In this document: piece after piece, positions 33,001 through 41,948 of the stretch
How the letters are laid out: every line of letters begins with the position of its first letter
How positions within the stretch are numbered: position 1 is the first letter of the stretch
NCBI GenBank assembly: GCA_012845835.1
Contig: JABAKD010000010.1
Coordinates: 9,233,599 to 9,297,598, forward strand
Reading direction: 5' to 3'
Origin: Undaria pinnatifida
Taxonomy: Eukaryota; Sar; Phaeophyceae; Laminariales; Alariaceae
DNA length: 64,000 bases
Made by a program: the position numbers and the translations under genes
The notes under the pieces: model-generated
Databases searched by the model: none
Seen by the model: only the letters and a program-made list of their open reading frames with translations
Told to the model about the DNA's origin: nothing

Positions 33001-36000
33001 ACGATGATATCGTGGAACTTTCGGAGGGTGTTTTCTCCGCCGGCCAAAACCTTCAAGAGCTCGGCCGGGAGACCATCGGGCCCTACCGCCTTTCGGTTCG
33101 CCAACGCCCGGATCGCCTCCTCTACTTCGTACCTAGACGGGACACCGTCCAGTGGTCTGCACGGGGGCCACTGCTTAAGCTCGTCCACAATGCTCGGATC
33201 AAGGGTCGGAGACTTGGTGTTGAGCAGTTTGTGAAACCACCTCACCTACCGCTCGCGGATGAGGGCATTATCCCGCAGCAATCGACCTTCCTCGTCCTTG
33301 ATGTACTGCGAGTTAAACGTCCTCTTCCCTTCCACATCCATCCCCTTGAGGTGTTGTAGAAGCCAAATTGATCACCTTCTCGGATACGCCCTTCGAGTTG
33401 GCTAACGTAATCTTTGAAGAACCTCTGAACAGCTTCCGCCCGCGTGCGTTTCAGCTGTTTGATGGTCGCCTTCAAGGCTTGCCGTAGACCACGATCGTTT
33501 GGAGCAGAACGGACCCGTTTCCTCGCGTCTTCCCTATCCTGCCATCGTGCATTCAACTCCGCTCTCGTCTCCTTGGTCGCACACCAGCCCCTCGGCACTT
33601 GTTTGCGCCGAATAGGGGGCGCTATGTCGGCGGCATTTGACAGTAGCGTCTCGGTCAGTAATGAGGCCATGTCATCATCGCTTCCGGCATTAGTACCGTG
33701 TGTTGGAGAGGCAAGGTTGGCTGCTATCGCATTTTGCAAATTTATCCGTAAATGCGGGTCCGCCATCAATCTTTGTAGATCAATAGCTCGCCGGTTTTTG
33801 ATAACTATATTTGGACGATTTGGTGCGATGCGGCCTAAGAGGCGAATATTTGCTATCACGAGGTTGTGGTCCGACTCGGCGTTCTCCCTGCATGGAGTCC
33901 GCACAGTGACATTACGTACCAATCGTCTATCCACTTGCCGTGTCAGTATGTAGTCAAGTCTGTACTGGGCCTTTCCTCGGTTAGGGCTCTAAAATGTATA
34001 CGATATACCACGAGCAGGTGTAGCATAGTACGTGTTGAGGAGTGCGAGTTTGTTATCAGTTGCGTGAGTCAATAGTCGCTCTCCGTTGTCGTTCAGCTCG
34101 TCACGTCCGTATGCACCCAATACCTTGCTGTCGGTCCACTCGATCCCTCTCGTGCGTGTACGAGCATTTGCGTCCACCAGGACAAGGAGGTGGTCCCTAC
34201 TGGGTACCTCCTTGACCACCTCGTCAAGTGAATTCCAAAAGTAATCCTTTTCGCTGGTGCTCTTGTCGAGAGTGGGAGCATAGCCTACAATGAAGGACAC
34301 ACCGTTAGATTTCCCTTTAAGTTGGATGCGAACCTTCATCAGTCTAGCACTGATGCACTCAACCGCGACGTCGCCCTTATCCATCCCTGCCACGATAGAC
34401 TCTCTAACAGCTAAGCCTACCCCGTGGTTCCCCTTCTTTTCGTACTTTCCTCCGTCTGCTCCTGAGCAAAACACAACATACCCCGCCGCCGTGAAAGCAC
34501 TTTTTCCATTGCGCCTCACCTCCTGCAATCCTATGACATCACAACCTGCGTCTTCGCAAGTCTTCATTATCACCTCGGCGTGGCCTATGCCGTTCGTGCC
34601 CTTGAAAGCTAGTGTTCGAACGTTGTACGTACCCACGACGAGTTCCCCTGCTCTCGACCTAGCCCTTGCATCTGAGCGGATTTTGTGAGAAGCCCTTCGA
34701 ATCCTCCTGCGTCTCCTCCTCTTCTTCCGAGCCTCCGATTTCCTCCATTCCACCCTCCGTTTTTCCCAGACAGAGTATTTCCCCCTCTCCGTCTCCCTTC
34801 GCCCAGCCCGGTTCTTGCTTAAGTGCCGACGTGAAGGGGGCAGCAGTCCCGACACGCCACGTCCATCTCCTTTCCGACTTTGGCGCTTACTCACGTGGGT
34901 TTGATCCTCTCTTCTCTGTTCGATACGCGCCTCATGCTTTCCGCGGCGGTGATGCGACACTGCGTCCGCAGGCAAGGCTGCTGCGTTAACAGTATGTCGC
35001 CACGGACCAACAAGCATGGTTGAATTGAAGCGTCAGCACCAGATCCACACCCTGACGTTTTACATGGTCTCCTCTTTGCCGCCAGTACAAACGCGCGCCG
35101 GGCGTATCTCGCTGCTTGCGAAAATGAATATCGACGACTCGATCGGTCGGACTCACAGCAGCCGACGTATTTGCACATGATTTGACAGAACTAAAAGGAC
35201 GCAGCTACGCACCAATCAGCGGGGTTGAGTTGAAGTGTTGACACGAGGCCCACGCCATGACGCTTTCACATGGTGCCCTCCTTGCCGCCAGTACGATCTA
35301 AAGGTACGCAACCACGCCTTAACCAGCGAATGGTGACCACGCGCCAACCAGCTTGCTTAACGGGTCAGCACAAGACGCCACCCTAGCGTTTGACATAGTG
35401 CTCTCCCTGCCTCCCGTTTCGAACTTCAAGTACGCAGCCACGCGCCCATCGCCAGCTCCTTAAGAACCACATCCTGAAGTTTTTTCATGGTGTCCTTGCC
35501 GTGGTTGGCTTCGATGTTTTGTTGTCGTCTTTGATGTTGTGTTGTTGTGCAGGTAAGCTGACCGACAATGAGGTGGTGATGGCCCACCCTTCGGTAAGCC
35601 GGTCGCACGCTCTTTTAGTGGTGGACAGGACCTTTGGGGCGTTTCTCGTGGATCTGGGTGCCTCCAACGGATCTTTCCTCGACGGCCGGGTGTGTGTGTC
35701 CGTTGTGTTGGTAGTTTTCGTTTTTTTTCCCGGCCGTTTGCTATAGTCTTGGTGTAACCCCTCTAGAGTTTGTGCCGCACCGATATTTTTTCATCGCCAA
35801 AACATGAAATAAACAAAAACATTGGCAGCGCGATCTGGTCAGTCTTCAAACCCTGTCTCGCCATGTTCGTAACCGCTCCTTGCATACGGATTTTTTTCAT
35901 GATGACCCAACCTTTTGTTCATTATGCTTGTTGTATTGAGGTCTCTCACACGATATCATCCGTGGACTACCAAACATGTCAGGAAACAGCGGTCTAGACC

Positions 36001-39000
36001 CGCGACGGACGGTGGTCTAGGCCTGTGACGGACAGCGGTCTAGACCTGTGACGGACGGTGGTCTAGACTTATGTACTAATTTTAATACTGTGGGAACTTC
36101 TAAAGGTGTGACTGAAGACGTCCAAAATTGCCGTCTCCAGGCATCTTTGTGAAACACCGGCCCTAAGCATTGACCCTCCCTCCCCCCCTCTCAACCACCC
36201 CGCCTCCCCCCGATCTGGTGCAGCGAGTGACGCCTTACGTCCCCGAGCCTGTGAAAGCAGGCGGCGCGCTTCTGACTTTCGCGAAGTCTAAGCGAACGTA
36301 CACGTTAACGCGGGTGGAGACGGATCTCAGGGAGGCCAAGAAAAACCTGCTTTACGCCAACATGTCGGACCCCACCGCGTCTGTCGGTCAGCCGGAACCG
36401 GATTCGACGGTAGGTTTGTTGTCTTTTCCTCTGCCCCACCCGAGGGTGCACGAAAACAAAATTGTCGACACTGCAGCTTTGGTTCAGAGGCTCAGACAAG
36501 GAGGGGGTGCTCATTCCATGCATACCTGTTCTCATGTCCGCTCTTGCAAGTTCTTGAATCGTTATTGGACCCGTTCTTGTTGTCAAAATTGGCGTTCGCA
36601 GTGCTAGCAGTTTGTTTATGCGTATGTGCTTGTTCGACGTGTGTCAGTGAAGAGCAGCGATTGCAATGAGTTTTCGGGGAGTGTCACTGAGATGTCGTTT
36701 GTTTCACTTTTTTTTTGCTCGGTCGGCTGCCAAGACCCACAATTTGATGTCTCGCTGTCGGCTGTGATTGCGCTGTCTTCGTTCACGACTTGTGTATTAT
36801 ATGGGAGTCTGAAACCCGTCAGTGCGTCACCGAGGCCTCGGAAATCACAGCAGCAACCCGCTCGCCCCAAGAAACTCTGATCGTTGTAATTCCGTACGAG
36901 TAGGATAGATTTTTTAATCCGGTATTTGCGTCTGGTTTGGGTATTTGTCTGCGCCTGCGCCAACCCTCTGCCTCCGCGTCCAATGTGCCGCATGAGCGGT
37001 CGTATATTGCAACGCGGCGCATGTTGCTACTGTATGATACACATTTTTTTTTCTGCTCGGTGGTGTTTGCGGATTGTCCGATTGTCCTTAGGTAGGGTGC
37101 GTGGATCAAGTCGTCTGTCGAGGAGAAACAACTGCCATGGCAAGAATGTCCGTTGTAGCTGTGATAAAAGTGTCAGGTGCTGTGACAAAAATGTCGGCTG
37201 CGTAGGCAAAGCTGTCAAACGCTGTGACAAGAGTGTCAATTGCTGAGGCAAACATGTCGATTGTTGTGACTAGAATGTCAATTGCTGTGGCTTGAGAGTT
37301 TCAATTTCCGTCATCAGAAATAAGTTGTTGTGACCAAAATGTCCATTGCTACGGCAGGAATGCCAATCGCTGTGACCATAATGCCAAGTGCTGACAAAAA
37401 TGTCCATCGCTGTGACAATAATAAAATTGCCATTTTGCTTTGACCAGAAACGTTTATTGCTGCGACAAGAATGTCTATTGCTGACAGGAAGGTCACTCAC
37501 TTTGACGAGAATGCCAATCACTCTGACGAGAATGTCAATTGCGATGACCGGAAATTCAGTTGCTGTGACCGGGATGCCATTGGCTGTGGCAAGAAATGTT
37601 ACTTACTGTGACTTTGTTGCGCCTACCGACTCCAGGTTTACGTGGGTAACCTGGAGCCGTCTGTGACGGAGGATGACCTCCGTGAGTTCTTCGCCGACTG
37701 CGGGAACATCGCGTCGGTACGTACCGCCGCCATATAGCTGGTGTTTTGTGCGCATGTGTGCTTAGCCTTGTGCTTTTTTTTTTCCACGATGTGTATAGTT
37801 GGAAGTGCGCTGGCGATAAATCTCAGCGCCCAACCGTCGTGTCCTTGAGCTTGAAAGCTCGCAAGCCTTAAAAGTGGAATATCTACTTGTTTCGTACTTG
37901 CATGCGCTACGTACCGTATCTCAATCGTGGGTGTGCTTCCCTCGTGTTGGACTACTCGGACCCTCTAACCTGGGGCGTCTGATGCATCTTCAGCCACCCA
38001 ACCAACCAATTCCATCCTCCCACCAACGTTGGATGGGAAATCGACGAGCAGCGGGAGCGCTGAACCCTATGCGCGATACAAATTATAAAACGTACAGGGG
38101 GGAAAAGAGACGACACCTGCGACCACGGGTTGTCTAGAAGGTCGCTGAGTTGTCCAGAACATCGGTGAGGTTGAAGCTTCCTACGAGTTGAGCTGGTAAG
38201 CAAAAAGCGATGATGAAAAATATAGAAGCTCGAGCTATCTCCAACCTCCTAGAACGCCAACCTCTAACCACCAACTCATCCGTTCTCGTGGTGCCCCTCG
38301 CTTTGGATGAAAAATTGTCTGCGCAGATCCGCATCCCGCAGGACAAGGACACGGGCAGGATGAGAGGCATCGCTTTCGTCGCATTCACCAAGCACGTGGG
38401 GGTGCTCCAAGCCCTCGCACTCCACATGGACGACTTGAAGGGGCAGAGCATCAAGATCAGGCGAGCCGACGCCAAGGCCGACAGCAACAAAAATACGGCC
38501 AAAAAATCTTCTCACACGCGACCCGGTGGCCCCGGGGGGGCTGATTCTACCAGCAGTGGCGCAGCATCAGGGGCCGCCAAGAGTAGTGCGGGATGGGGGG
38601 AGCAAGCTTCGGGGAGGGGACAAAGCGGCGGCGGTACGGGGGGGGTAGGCGCACCCGCGCAAAGCAGCGCGCTGGAGCTGGCAACGGCAGCAATTATTAG
38701 GGCGGCGGCGGCAGCAAGAGCTAACGCGGCGGCGGCGGAGGCGGCGGGAGCTCCACCTGCAAGCAGCGGCGATTCTAAGAGACGGACCATGGGCGACGAA
38801 CGACACATATCGAATTCTAAGGAGGAGCGAGCTGGAAGGGACAGCGGCCACAGGCGGAAGCGCGTTAATAGGTGGGGCGATTCTGGGGTCCAAGAAGGCG
38901 GTATCTCGTTGGCGACGGCAGCGGCGGCTAGCGTTGACCAGGTGGAGACGCAGGCGAAAAGGAGACGGATCGAGGACGGACAAAGAGGGGGGAAGGATGC

Positions 39001-39934
39001 TGGAGGAAGAGAGGAAAGGGACGCTGGAGCAAGAGGGGACAGGGACGCTGGAGGAAGAACGGAGAGAGACGCCGGACGACGGGAGACGAATGCTGGAAGA
39101 AGGGAGAGGGATGCTGGAGAAAGAGGGGAGAGGGATGCTGGAGGAAGACATGGGAGGAATGCTGGAGGAAGACAGGAGAGGGATGCTGGACGAAGAGAGG
39201 ATAGGGGTGCTGGAGGGGCATCTGGCCGTAAGAAGGGCGTGTCCCGCAACGAGAGCAGTCGTGGCGGGGGCCGGCATGGGGACTACGACGATGGAGGCCG
39301 TGATGGTGGGCATGGCCGGGTTCGCAAAGGAGAGGATGGGCGACGGGGCAGCGAAGACCGTGGTGGTGGTGGTAGTGGTGGTAGCGGTGGTGCAAGGGCC
39401 GCTCTCGACGGACGGGCTGAAGGAGAGAGAAATCGGGACGATCTAAGGGATGACGGCGTTGGTGGTGCCGGTGGTGGTGGCAGAGGTGATCGGAAAGGAG
39501 AGAGACAACGTGACAACAACAGTGCAAGCTCAGAGAGGCACGGCGCCAGGGATGGGCGTAGGCGAAGAGAAAACGGCGACAACGGGCACCGGGTTCACCA
39601 CGGTAAGACGGAGGGAGAGCGCAGGGAGCGTGAGGACGGAGACCGACGGCATGGGGAGACCTCTCGTCGCGAAGGGGATGGCAGGAAGGCGAGTCACAGA
39701 CAGAGCGAGGAGAGGGAGCATCGAGGCAGGGGTCACGGCAGTGTCGGCGACGAAGGACGACGTCGGGATGGCCATCGAGAGGGCCGGGCGGATAAAGAAG
39801 GCGGCACGAGGGGTGCTGAGGACGGCAGGACGGGGCGGGGGATCAGGGATCACAGCGGGCGCACAGTCAGGCGCGAGGAGCGACGGTCGAGGTCGAGATC
39901 GAGATCCCCTGCTGGCTCACGCAATCGACGGTGA
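23952..39934 (+). CDS. NADAR-FHA-RRM-RS fusion protein, nine-exon model
   Basis: Exons: 23952-24049, 24429-24551, 25218-25319, 25817-25979, 26891-27088, 35553-35689, 36224-36409, 37636-37716, 38327-39934. Every junction is GT-AG and phase-compatible, giving about 897 residues plus an unresolved N-terminus. Residues 42-178: complete NADAR domain ([59 protein letters not shown]). Residues 195-310: FHA ([18 protein letters not shown]). Residues 336-410: RRM (RNP2 VYVGNL, RNP1 RGIAFVAF). The remaining ~480 residues are Gly/Ala, then Arg/Asp/Gly repeats, ending in an RS-type tail. NADAR enzymes cleave N-glycosidic bonds of riboflavin-pathway intermediates or remove ADP-ribose from guanine. FHA binds phosphothreonine and RRM/RS point to nuclear RNA. 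Role as an RNA-linked glycohydrolase is inference. Confidence 0.85.
24429..24551 (+). CDS. NADAR-fusion exon B
   Basis: Acceptor CTTATCCCATAG, donor GAG|GTGAGG, 41 codons in phase 0. Contains the start of [23 protein letters not shown] and EPYPSVE. Confidence 0.8.
25218..25319 (+). CDS. NADAR-fusion exon C
   Basis: Acceptor TGCTGCTCCTACAG, donor AAG|GTGACA, 34 codons in phase 0. [10 protein letters not shown]... continues PSVE from exon B to give the family hallmark PSVEHAxQAxK. Confidence 0.85.
25370..25480. repeat. Short ttgacgg.cagccgtcaa inverted/direct repeats
   Basis: The word gacagccgtcaa and its complement-like ttgacggacag recur about five times in the intron after exon C. Confidence 0.5.
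25817..25979 (+). CDS. NADAR-fusion exon D
   Basis: Acceptor CACTGCATGCAG, donor GGCG|GTGAGA. Encodes [19 protein letters not shown] and [16 protein letters not shown], the C-terminal half of NADAR. Confidence 0.88.
26891..27088 (+). CDS. NADAR-fusion exon E (end of NADAR, start of FHA)
   Basis: Acceptor CTTATTATTTTAG, donor [25 protein letters not shown] completes [20 protein letters not shown] and EGKPIVRMG resemble the first FHA strands. Reading through the donor would give a stop at 27109-27111, so a shorter NADAR-only isoform by intron retention is possible. Confidence 0.82.
28190..29960. repeat. Array of alternating inverted repeats, about 250-450 bp apart
   Basis: Five junctions (about 28360, 28610, 28910, 29205, 29650) show gtgaaacagcacctttttgagca facing atcaccagtgctcagaaggtg, that is, head-to-head copies. 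Between them run arms with gaacgggaaaacgctgttctc and its inverse. The composite could fold into multiple hairpins. Confidence 0.75.
30580..31130 (+). mobile_element. Purine-tail repeat family P, copy 1
   Basis: Starts with a gttgttgttctcacattaac head, then ccgtggtcacaggacaggct, a central acatataaaagtgaaatcgg block, cacgtatatattacacgtag, and a roughly 200-bp almost pure A/G tract (30905-31097). It ends gtcatactaggagaccctag. Colinear with 53342-53926. No coding potential beyond the Lys/Arg or Phe/Leu-rich frames forced by the tract. The class of element is unknown. Confidence 0.8.
31258..35017 (-). pseudogene. LINE endonuclease-reverse transcriptase ORF, inactivated
   Basis: The endonuclease (about 34640-33930) is interrupted by TAG at 33989-33991 with the frame continuing unchanged. 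A frameshift lies near 33355 in the linker. TAG at 32964-32966 and TGA at 32649-32651 interrupt the RT in frame, and a second frameshift lies near 32537. After it a 424-residue open frame carries the YADD active site (about 32290) and the C-terminal region. The stops fit single transitions from Gln or Trp codons, as judged from the surrounding family pattern. Full-length intact copies elsewhere would be expected to be about 1,200 residues. Confidence 0.9.
31258..35178 (-). mobile_element. Decayed non-LTR retrotransposon (LINE), antisense in the host intron
   Basis: Reading leftward: a basic N-terminal region, an APE-type endonuclease domain ([40 protein letters not shown]), linker, reverse transcriptase ([49 protein letters not shown]), then a C-terminal region ending in a Gly-rich tail. 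Related small tandem units lie just 5' of it. Broken by three in-frame stops and two frameshifts. Confidence 0.92.
35026..35504 (-). repeat. Diverged tandem units 5' of the LINE
   Basis: Three to four related units (starts near 35026, 35232, 35359, 35462) share gaagcgtcagcac, ccctgacgttttacatgg and ctccttgccgccagtac words. Position directly upstream of the LINE coding region resembles 5'UTR promoter monomers of some LINEs. That role is inference. Confidence 0.5.
35553..35689 (+). CDS. NADAR-fusion exon F (FHA core)
   Basis: Acceptor GTGTTGTTGTGCAG, donor CGG|GTGTGT. Encodes [20 protein letters not shown] and [16 protein letters not shown]. The Ser, His and Asn of the phosphopeptide site are present. 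The usual GR is GK. Confidence 0.85.
35989..36069. repeat. 23-bp tandem repeat
   Basis: About 3.5 units of ggtctagacctgtgacggac in the intron between exons F and G. Confidence 0.8.
36224..36409 (+). CDS. NADAR-fusion exon G (end of FHA)
   Basis: Acceptor CCCCCCGATCTGGTGCAG, donor ACG|GTAGGT, 62 codons in phase 0. [20 protein letters not shown] and [11 protein letters not shown] supply the last FHA strands, followed by a linker. Confidence 0.82.
37140..37605. repeat. 22-bp tandem repeat, about 20 units
   Basis: Units of the form aatgtc.attgctgtgac.a with frequent substitutions fill most of the intron between exons G and H. Confidence 0.85.
37636..37716 (+). CDS. NADAR-fusion exon H (RRM first half)
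   Basis: Acceptor CTACCGACTCCAG, donor TCG|GTACGT, 27 codons in phase 0. Encodes [19 protein letters not shown] with RNP2, then ADCGNIAS. Confidence 0.88.
37860..38200 (+). mobile_element. SINE-like copy 2
   Basis: aaatcgacgagcagcgggag, gctgaaccctatgcgcgata and gaccacgggttgtctagaag match the body of the SINE at 57749-58084 in the opposite orientation. Lies in the intron before exon I. Confidence 0.6.
38327..39934 (+). CDS. NADAR-fusion exon I (RRM second half, RGG/RS tail, stop)
   Basis: Acceptor [35 protein letters not shown] carries RNP1. After [10 protein letters not shown] the sequence becomes low-complexity: Ala/Gly linker, repeated RDAGGRxE blocks (about 39000-39220), Arg/Gly/Asp-rich stretches and a final [11 protein letters not shown] before TGA at 39932-39934. 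The open frame continues 5' of the acceptor into SINE-derived sequence, which is not coding. Confidence 0.88.
   Translation: MRIPQDKDTGRMRGIAFVAFTKHVGVLQALALHMDDLKGQSIKIRRADAKADSNKNTAKKSSHTRPGGPGGADSTSSGAASGAAKSSAGWGEQASGRGQSGGGTGGVGAPAQSSALELATAAIIRAAAAARANAAAAEAAGAPPASSGDSKRRTMGDERHISNSKEERAGRDSGHRRKRVNRWGDSGVQEGGISLATAAAASVDQVETQAKRRRIEDGQRGGKDAGGREERDAGARGDRDAGGRTERDAGRRETNAGRRERDAGERGERDAGGRHGRNAGGRQERDAGRREDRGAGGASGRKKGVSRNESSRGGGRHGDYDDGGRDGGHGRVRKGEDGRRGSEDRGGGGSGGSGGARAALDGRAEGERNRDDLRDDGVGGAGGGGRGDRKGERQRDNNSASSERHGARDGRRRRENGDNGHRVHHGKTEGERREREDGDRRHGETSRREGDGRKASHRQSEEREHRGRGHGSVGDEGRRRDGHREGRADKEGGTRGAEDGRTGRGIRDHSGRTVRREERRSRSRSRSPAGSRNRR
39000..39225 (+). repeat. Coding minisatellite in the RD/G-rich tail
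   Basis: Units of about 24 bp (gggatgctggaggaagagag and variants) repeat about nine times inside exon I and encode RDAGGRxE-type octapeptides. Length variation between individuals would leave frame intact. Confidence 0.75.
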
Positions 39935-41807
39935 GCCCGGCGCCCAGGCCCCGGTTATCGACCGCGCGTGTTATACGTGTTTGCCTTTGCATCCAAGGAC
40001 GCCGATTTTAAGGCGTAGGTAAGCTACGCCTTGATATTGTGCTGGAGATGCCGTGCTGAGCTACGGTTCGGGAGCCGCATGCGACGGGAGTTCGACCACT
40101 TTTGCGCCGTTTTGTTGTCACCCCGAGACGTCGAGTCCAGTGCTAATGTTACGTAGGACGCTGGACTGTTGCTGCTGTGTCTGGAGGCGGAAAGGGTGTT
40201 GCTTTGTCTTGGGCTGCCCCTTGCACGGTTTTAGATCTAAGGGAGGTATGCCAGTGCGTGCGCCTAACCGAACGCGCCGATTTTAGTATAAGCATTTCGC
40301 CCGTAGTCTCGATGGTGTTTGCCCTGACGTATTGTTGCAGGGGTCATCGCTACATATATCTCGTGGTTTTCGAAAAAGTGAGGACGGCTTTTTAGATGGC
40401 TTTACCTTCGATTTTGTGTGCAAATGCACACCTCGTGCGAGAGCGACGTGGAGCACCGCAAGCAACAAGGTGTGCGGCATATTTGTTCGCTGTGCTGGAT
40501 CTCAATCGCCCTCTTTTTTCGCAGACTGTGTGATTGGACAACAGGCAACATCGCCAGACAACTAAGTTCAGGCAACTATCCACCCACGGGCATTTATAGA
40601 ACGGCTCTAGTTTTCAAATATATTTTGCGTTTTGGCGGTATATAACGTGTCCAACGCATTAAATAATTAATCGAGCATGCGCGAATCATGTCCTAGCGCG
40701 GCTACTGCGAGGTGTGTACTCTGGGGACTACGATTTTCGCTATAGGGGCGAGGAAACTGATACCGCAGATCGTTCGCCACCGTTAGAAGTGCATGTTTGT
40801 GCGCTTACGCCTCGTAATAATGTATCTGATGAGCGTTTGAGTCCCTCGCGCAGTTGAGAATATTTTCGGGGTCGCTCGCGTTGTGTTTGGAAACCCTTGG
40901 AACGTTCGTACCTCGTAGTTCCCATCGACTCGCAATAACACGGCAACAGGAAGGTGAGCGGCAAGCAAGGGCGTGGTTGTTGAGTCGCGCTCCGCTCACC
41001 GTGTACCCGTACGTGTTGGGTTGTTGGACTATTATTAATACGAAGTAAACTCTTCTTTTACGTGACGTAAAGCGTAATGCGCGTTTTAAAGCCCGATCGG
41101 TGGAGCGAAAGCTACTCGCGGTTCAATTGCCTCTCCATTCAGTAAAAGGGCCGTTGTGGGACTTGCAACAACAGCGAAACAAACCAGGGGATGATTCATT
41201 GTGAATCCGAACGTAGAATCCTAAGGAGTTGTAACACGCGCGCAGTATGATACTACTGAATATGGAGTATATTAACGGGTAGGGTGTCGGCGATTTCTCA
41301 ACTCTGTTGGGTTGGAAAAATGGAAAAATCAAGTATTGAAACCGATTAACATCATAATCACAACCCAAGGCCAACCAACACACACAAAAAAAACTAGGAT
41401 AAAAAATAAACAACGACTTTAGTATTGTATTGTTTTCCTACCCGCAACTTCTACCGGACCAAAAGTCGGTATCATGAATGAACACATCGCAAACACCCTG
41501 CCGCTCGCACGCTCACATTGACGGGAAGTTTGATATGAACGCAATTTATATTTTCGCTTGACACTCATGGGTTCTCCCAAAGGGATTTAGAGGGGGAAGC
41601 TAAACCGACGGGCTGAAATAATGCCGAATGATTGTAGCGTCTGCGAAATGAAGCAGCTGAAGCTCTCGGTTATTGTTTTCATATTGACTCTTCCGTGGTC
41701 GCACGACCGACTCCACCAACGTCAAAACTGTCCTTACCTAAAATGAAGCTAGTAGCTGCACGGCACGCAGCGAGGTATGAAAGCATGCGCACGCTTCGTA
41801 CTGCTCC
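39935..41807. other. 3' flank of the fusion gene and gene-free DNA
   Basis: Beyond the stop codon no coding stretch was recognised. The convergent MgtC-like gene ends at 43895. Short frames on both strands lack domains. Confidence 0.4.
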
Positions 41808-41948
41808 GTGATCACCCTCTGCACGGCTTACAAGACCACCCTCCGTACGGCATACAAGACCACCCTCCGTACGGCATACAAGACCACCCTCCGTACGGCC
41901 TACAAGACCACCCTCTGTACGGCTTACTAAACCACCCTCCGCATGGCT
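41808..41948. repeat. 24-bp minisatellite, six units
   Basis: Units of acaagaccaccctccgtacggc with small changes. Period 24 keeps an artificial 67-codon frame open. Confidence 0.9.

Larger units (their letters stand above)
27089..35552 (+). other. 8.5-kb intron of the NADAR-fusion gene filled with repeats
   Basis: Bounded by donor ATGG|GTGAGA and acceptor TTGTGCAG. From left to right it holds unremarkable DNA, an alternating inverted-repeat array, a purine-rich repeat copy and an antisense LINE. Confidence 0.75.

Noticed and set aside
38210-38326. Extending the RRM/RS exon upstream to 38210
   Set aside because: The frame is open, but the sequence there lies beside SINE-derived DNA, and a good acceptor at 38326 joins RNP2 to RNP1 sequence exactly in phase.
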